DNA of 25,029 nt from CAZUNB01 sp964622235 (GTDB taxonomy: Bacteria; Patescibacteriota; Saccharimonadia; Saccharimonadales; JAGPDM01): the NCBI GenBank assembly GCA_964622235.1, contig CAZUNB010000016.1, positions 1 to 25,029 of the forward strand, in the 5' to 3' direction. A model generated the notes under the pieces. The model was not told the DNA's origin. It was given only the letters and a program-made list of their open reading frames with translations, and did not search any database. The position numbers were made by a program, and so were the translations under genes. Below are positions 22,393-25,029 of the stretch, piece by piece (the stretch's first letter is position 1; each line of letters starts with the position of its first letter).

Positions 22393-24369
22393 TTAATCTT
22401 TGAAAATAGGTTTTTGTGTTTTCTTATTCCAAAACATTCCTAGCCCACTTGCCATAGATAGCAACAATAATCCAACGGCGTAATACATTAGCCAGTTTTG
22501 CCCTGAATTAGCTAATGTGCTGTCTTTCTTTGAGGCCGCAGCTATATCTGTTGTTATTGGACTACTCGTTGGATTCGTATTGTTATTAGTAGTCGAGCTG
22601 GCACAAACTATTCCGACGATAGCTTGTGATGAAAGGCCTGGCAATTGACGAACATTAACATTGTTGATTATATTTGTCCCACAAAGATCACTGTCGTCAT
22701 TGACAGTAGTAGAGTAGCAAATCTGAGGATTGTCTCCAGTGAAGCTGACGGTAGTACTGTACTGTCCTTCGCTAACTATAGCTACGTTGTTAACCTCGGC
22801 TATAACTACAACCCGAAGGTTCTCGNNNNNNNNNNNNNNNNNNNNNNNNNNNNNNNNNNNNNNNNNNNNNNNNNNNNNNNNNNNNNNNNNNNNNNNNNNN
22901 NNNNNNNNNNNNNNNNNNNNNNNNNGCATTTTAGTTACAGATAATATGCCATTATTCCACGGCACGTCATTATTAAGTGCCGTTTGTAGGGCTGTTACTC
23001 CTGGACTGGTGTAGCTCGAGCCGTCACTTATTTTGTAACATTTCAAACTACCGGTTGTTGCATTGACGTGGGCTAAGAGGCAGATTGCAGCCTGATCTCC
23101 GCCTGTGTCGTTAAACATAAATGAATATGAATGGTGACCCTCACTCATTACTCCCAGTGCATATAAAAAGTAGTTTGTGCCTGTAACGGTAACCACTCCA
23201 GACGCACCCCATCCACTACACATGGTATCGGTTGTCGTATCGATACAAGCTATCTTTACATTATCAAGTGGGACGTTCATATAGTTGTACTGCGTGATAA
23301 ATAGTTTATTTCCAGAATCGTGAAGCGTGGCAAAGACACCACTATTACCCGCCATAGTTGTCCAGGCATCTAAAGATCCAGCCAACGAGGTTGTTCCGCA
23401 ACTTGTTAACGTTGTGGCGCTGAGGCACATGAGTTGTCGTGAGCGGGGTGAATAAGCATAGATCTTATTGCCGACGGCTTTTATACCTTCGATTTCTGTA
23501 ATGTCGGTACTAGAGCTTGTATATATACTTGGTGATGTGACGTACGGGTAGAAACCGCAGAATTTCCCAGTTTCGACATCGAAACAGCCGATACCAGCAT
23601 CTGCTGTTCCGCGCTGACCTGGGAAAAATAATTTGCCATTAACGATTTCTGCATCCAGCATCTCGTTAGTATCTATGTTGGCTTCGGAGATGTTGCTGCC
23701 GTCGCTACCATTAACGTCGCTAAGATATTTAGGGAACTCGCTAGTGCCACTGTCGTCAAGGTCGCATGACGAGCCGGTAGCAATATCGGTACAGATTAAT
23801 GCTTTGGTTACATTCTTTCCACCCTGGCCGTTGGTAGCGTTTGAACGGGCGTAGTGGAAAATATTAAACAGAACATCTTTACCTGAACTGTGTCTATAAG
23901 CAATTGGATAGTAGCCGTCACCACCAGTACCGTTGAGGACCGCTGCGCCAGGAAGCTGATTATTGGTATTGGTGTTTGAGGTAGCAGGAGACCCAACGAG
24001 CGAATTGAATGCGCCAACACCTACTACGTTGGCTGGTTCGGCGATTTGGCTAAAAGTACTATTATCGGTGCTGTATGTCTTGTTCCAATTTTGGGGGACT
24101 TGCAAACTACCTGGAACAAATTTTTGGTTTGATGAGATAAAATCTTCGATTGACAGGCTAGAATTGCTTCCGTCTCCGTTATTATAGTTGGCAACCCAGT
24201 CCAGCTTATCTCCTAGTTTGGCTTCTGTGTTTGAGCCAGAGTTAGCATTGGTAACAGTTTTATTTATAGATTCACCAGAAGCTGTCACGACTGATGTTGT
24301 AAGACTTATTGAAACAAGTAATAAGCCCAAGAACCCAAAAACTCTTTTCGAGTGTTTTTTTATTAACAT
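22393..24369 (-). CDS. Large secreted surface protein with LANSG sorting signal (contains an assembly gap)
   Basis: About 658 residues if the 100-N gap is counted, but the true length and frame across the gap are unknown. The N-terminus has a basic then hydrophobic signal peptide with likely cleavage after VVTA (about residue 30). A DUF11-like stretch follows (GDKLDWVANYNNGDG, about 53-67). A repetitive beta-rich body has regularly spaced Cys pairs (such as LICTD...SSCDLDD, IGCFDVETGKFCGF, IACIDTTTDTMC), suggesting disulphides and a propeller-like fold. A Thr/Asn/Ser-rich linker leads to the C-terminal cell-wall sorting signal: LANSG, a hydrophobic segment, and a KKTQK tail. It should be anchored by a sortase and may contact a host cell; that role is inferred. 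The start has a G-rich TAGGGGGAAT site 5 nt upstream. Confidence 0.8.
   Translation of the reverse strand: MLIKKHSKRVFGFLGLLLVSISLTTSVVTASGESINKTVTNANSGSNTEAKLGDKLDWVANYNNGDGSNSSLSIEDFISSNQKFVPGSLQVPQNWNKTYSTDNSTFSQIAEPANVVGVGAFNSLVGSPATSNTNTNNQLPGAAVLNGTGGDGYYPIAYRHSSGKDVLFNIFHYARSNATNGQGGKNVTKALICTDIATGSSCDLDDSGTSEFPKYLSDVNGSDGSNISEANIDTNEMLDAEIVNGKLFFPGQRGTADAGIGCFDVETGKFCGFYPYVTSPSIYTSSSTDITEIEGIKAVGNKIYAYSPRSRQLMCLSATTLTSCGTTSLAGSLDAWTTMAGNSGVFATLHDSGNKLFITQYNYMNVPLDNVKIACIDTTTDTMCSGWGASGVVTVTGTNYFLYALGVMSEGHHSYSFMFNDTGGDQAAICLLAHVNATTGSLKCYKISDGSSYTSPGVTALQTALNNDVPWNNGILSVTKMXXXXXXXXXXXXXXXXXXXXXXXXXXXXXXXXXXENLRVVVIAEVNNVAIVSEGQYSTTVSFTGDNPQICYSTTVNDDSDLCGTNIINNVNVRQLPGLSSQAIVGIVCASSTTNNNTNPTSSPITTDIAAASKKDSTLANSGQNWLMYYAVGLLLLSMASGLGMFWNKKTQKPIFKD
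22826..22925. other. Assembly gap (100 Ns)
   Basis: The gap is exactly 100 Ns, the usual mark for a gap of unknown size, and it lies inside the surface-protein gene. Repeats in the gene may have broken the assembly. Both flanks keep an open frame on the minus strand, but continuity of one gene across the gap is assumed. Confidence 0.95.
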
Positions 24370-24435
24370 TTTTATTCCCCCTAGAACTATTTGATAAATT
24401 CACTAAACTTTTAGGCACCTCACTGTGCTACAGTA

Positions 24436-24463
24436 ATATTACCTAAGCTTAAGGATTTTGCAA
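24436..24463 (-). promoter_or_regulatory. Possible two-box promoter of the surface-protein gene
   Basis: On the minus strand, TTGCAA and TAATAT are 16 bp apart, giving a leader of about 60 nt before the ATG at 24369. Both hexamers match consensus at four of six positions. A small CTGTAGCACAG hairpin lies within the predicted leader. Confidence 0.4.
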
Positions 24464-24644
24464 GTTTTTTTTGATCTATCCTATCTATTTCTGTGGATAA
24501 CATCAGAAAGTAGTATCTTCCAGCCAAACGAGGTATGAATGTGTCAACTATGTGATAGTGTTCGATTTAGCAATACAATCTTATTTAGAGCTTTATACTA
24601 TCGTGCAGCTTGCTACTTGTCAGGTGATACTGAATAATAAAATT

Positions 24645-25029
24645 ATGATAATTTTTGGGATAGATCCGGGAACAGGTACGACAGGGTTTGGTGTAATCGA
24701 AGTTAAAAAAGGTAACCCTCATTTTCTAGATGCCGGCGTCATCTCAACTAAACCACATACGCCATTAGAGATAAGACTTGGTGAAATATATGACAATATT
24801 TCTGAATTACTAGCTGAATATAAACCGGATGCTGTTTCGATTGAAAAGCTATTTTTTGCGCGTAATGTCACCACGGCAATTAGCGTCAGTCATGCTCGGG
24901 GTGTGCTTATGCTGGCTGGTCAGCAACAGGGCTGTGAAATAGCGGAGTATACACCGCTTCAAATTAAGCAAGCTTTAACTGGCTATGGAAAAGCCACCAA
25001 AGCTCAAGTTCAGGAAATGGTCCGAGTCC
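24645..25029 (+). CDS. ruvC: Holliday-junction resolvase RuvC (partial, 5' part)
   Basis: The first 128 residues are visible and the gene runs off the window. MIIFGIDPGTGTTGFGVIE carries catalytic D7, and VSIEKLFFARN carries E67, two of the four acidic metal ligands of RuvC. PLQIKQALTGYGKATKAQV (about 104-122) is the conserved K-x-x-x-x-G-x-G-x-A-x-K segment. It cleaves Holliday junctions as a dimer together with RuvAB. The start ATG has no Shine-Dalgarno; AATAATAAAATT precedes it, and a GATACT hexamer at 24626-24631 could be a -10 giving a leader of about 7 nt. Confidence 0.93.
   Translation, partial: MIIFGIDPGTGTTGFGVIEVKKGNPHFLDAGVISTKPHTPLEIRLGEIYDNISELLAEYKPDAVSIEKLFFARNVTTAISVSHARGVLMLAGQQQGCEIAEYTPLQIKQALTGYGKATKAQVQEMVRV

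Noticed and set aside
1..25029. CRISPR array, transposase, phage genes or defence system
   Set aside because: I saw no regularly spaced repeats, no transposase or integrase motifs, and no recognisable defence gene on either strand.

Overview
The window is about 25 kb of low-GC, tightly packed bacterial DNA using the standard code. TGA ends several intact genes, for example the yebC-like gene, the IMPase-like gene and the ATP-grasp neighbour set, so the TGA=Gly code of Gracilibacteria/Absconditabacteria does not apply. The gene content suggests a Patescibacteria (CPR) member, most likely Saccharibacteria (TM7). The indicators are a DUF5684 membrane protein, an LANSG-type sorting signal, a stand-alone divergent PyrD, a ComEC core without its metallo-hydrolase domain, yebC and ruvC close together, and very short intergenic regions. 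This placement is inference from gene content; no rRNA is present. A run of exactly 100 Ns at 22826-22925 shows that the contig is a scaffold.

Layout. 1-66 is the end of an unidentified gene. 444-4229 (minus) holds two abutting genes that each encode two GH130-like beta-propellers, so four propellers in all. They are divergent from an ATP-grasp ligase (4425-5747). 5801-9321 carries small membrane proteins, a pentapeptide-repeat protein, a DUF3267-type membrane zincin and a HAD phosphatase. 9322-14248 is looser: copies of a degenerate ~130-bp repeat, a possible gene relic, a SET-domain protein, a DHCR24-like flavoprotein, a class-2-like dihydroorotate dehydrogenase with Cys at the catalytic base position, and a CPBP protease gene broken by two in-frame stops. 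14283-15355 has two P-loop kinase-like genes. 15356-15890 holds tRNA-Lys(UUU), its UUCG-loop terminator, fragments resembling parts of that tRNA, and a strong inverted repeat. 15891-19084 holds a 21-codon ORF coupled to a MATCAP/DUF1704 peptidase gene, convergent with a CPA2 antiporter. 19205-22225 is comEC, yebC and an inositol-monophosphatase-like gene. 22393-24369 (minus) is a large secreted, sortase-anchored surface protein, and ruvC begins at 24645.

The most notable signal is regulatory. Thirteen transcription units have an extended -10 promoter (TGN followed by a TANNNT-like hexamer) with no obvious -35. In eleven of them the hexamer ends only 6-9 nt before the start codon, which predicts leaderless mRNAs. 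The two units with a longer leader instead have a clear Shine-Dalgarno sequence. This pattern also corrects several start codons (5801, 9776) and reveals the 21-codon ORF. It is the best candidate here for something undescribed. No defence system, CRISPR array, phage or insertion sequence was found.
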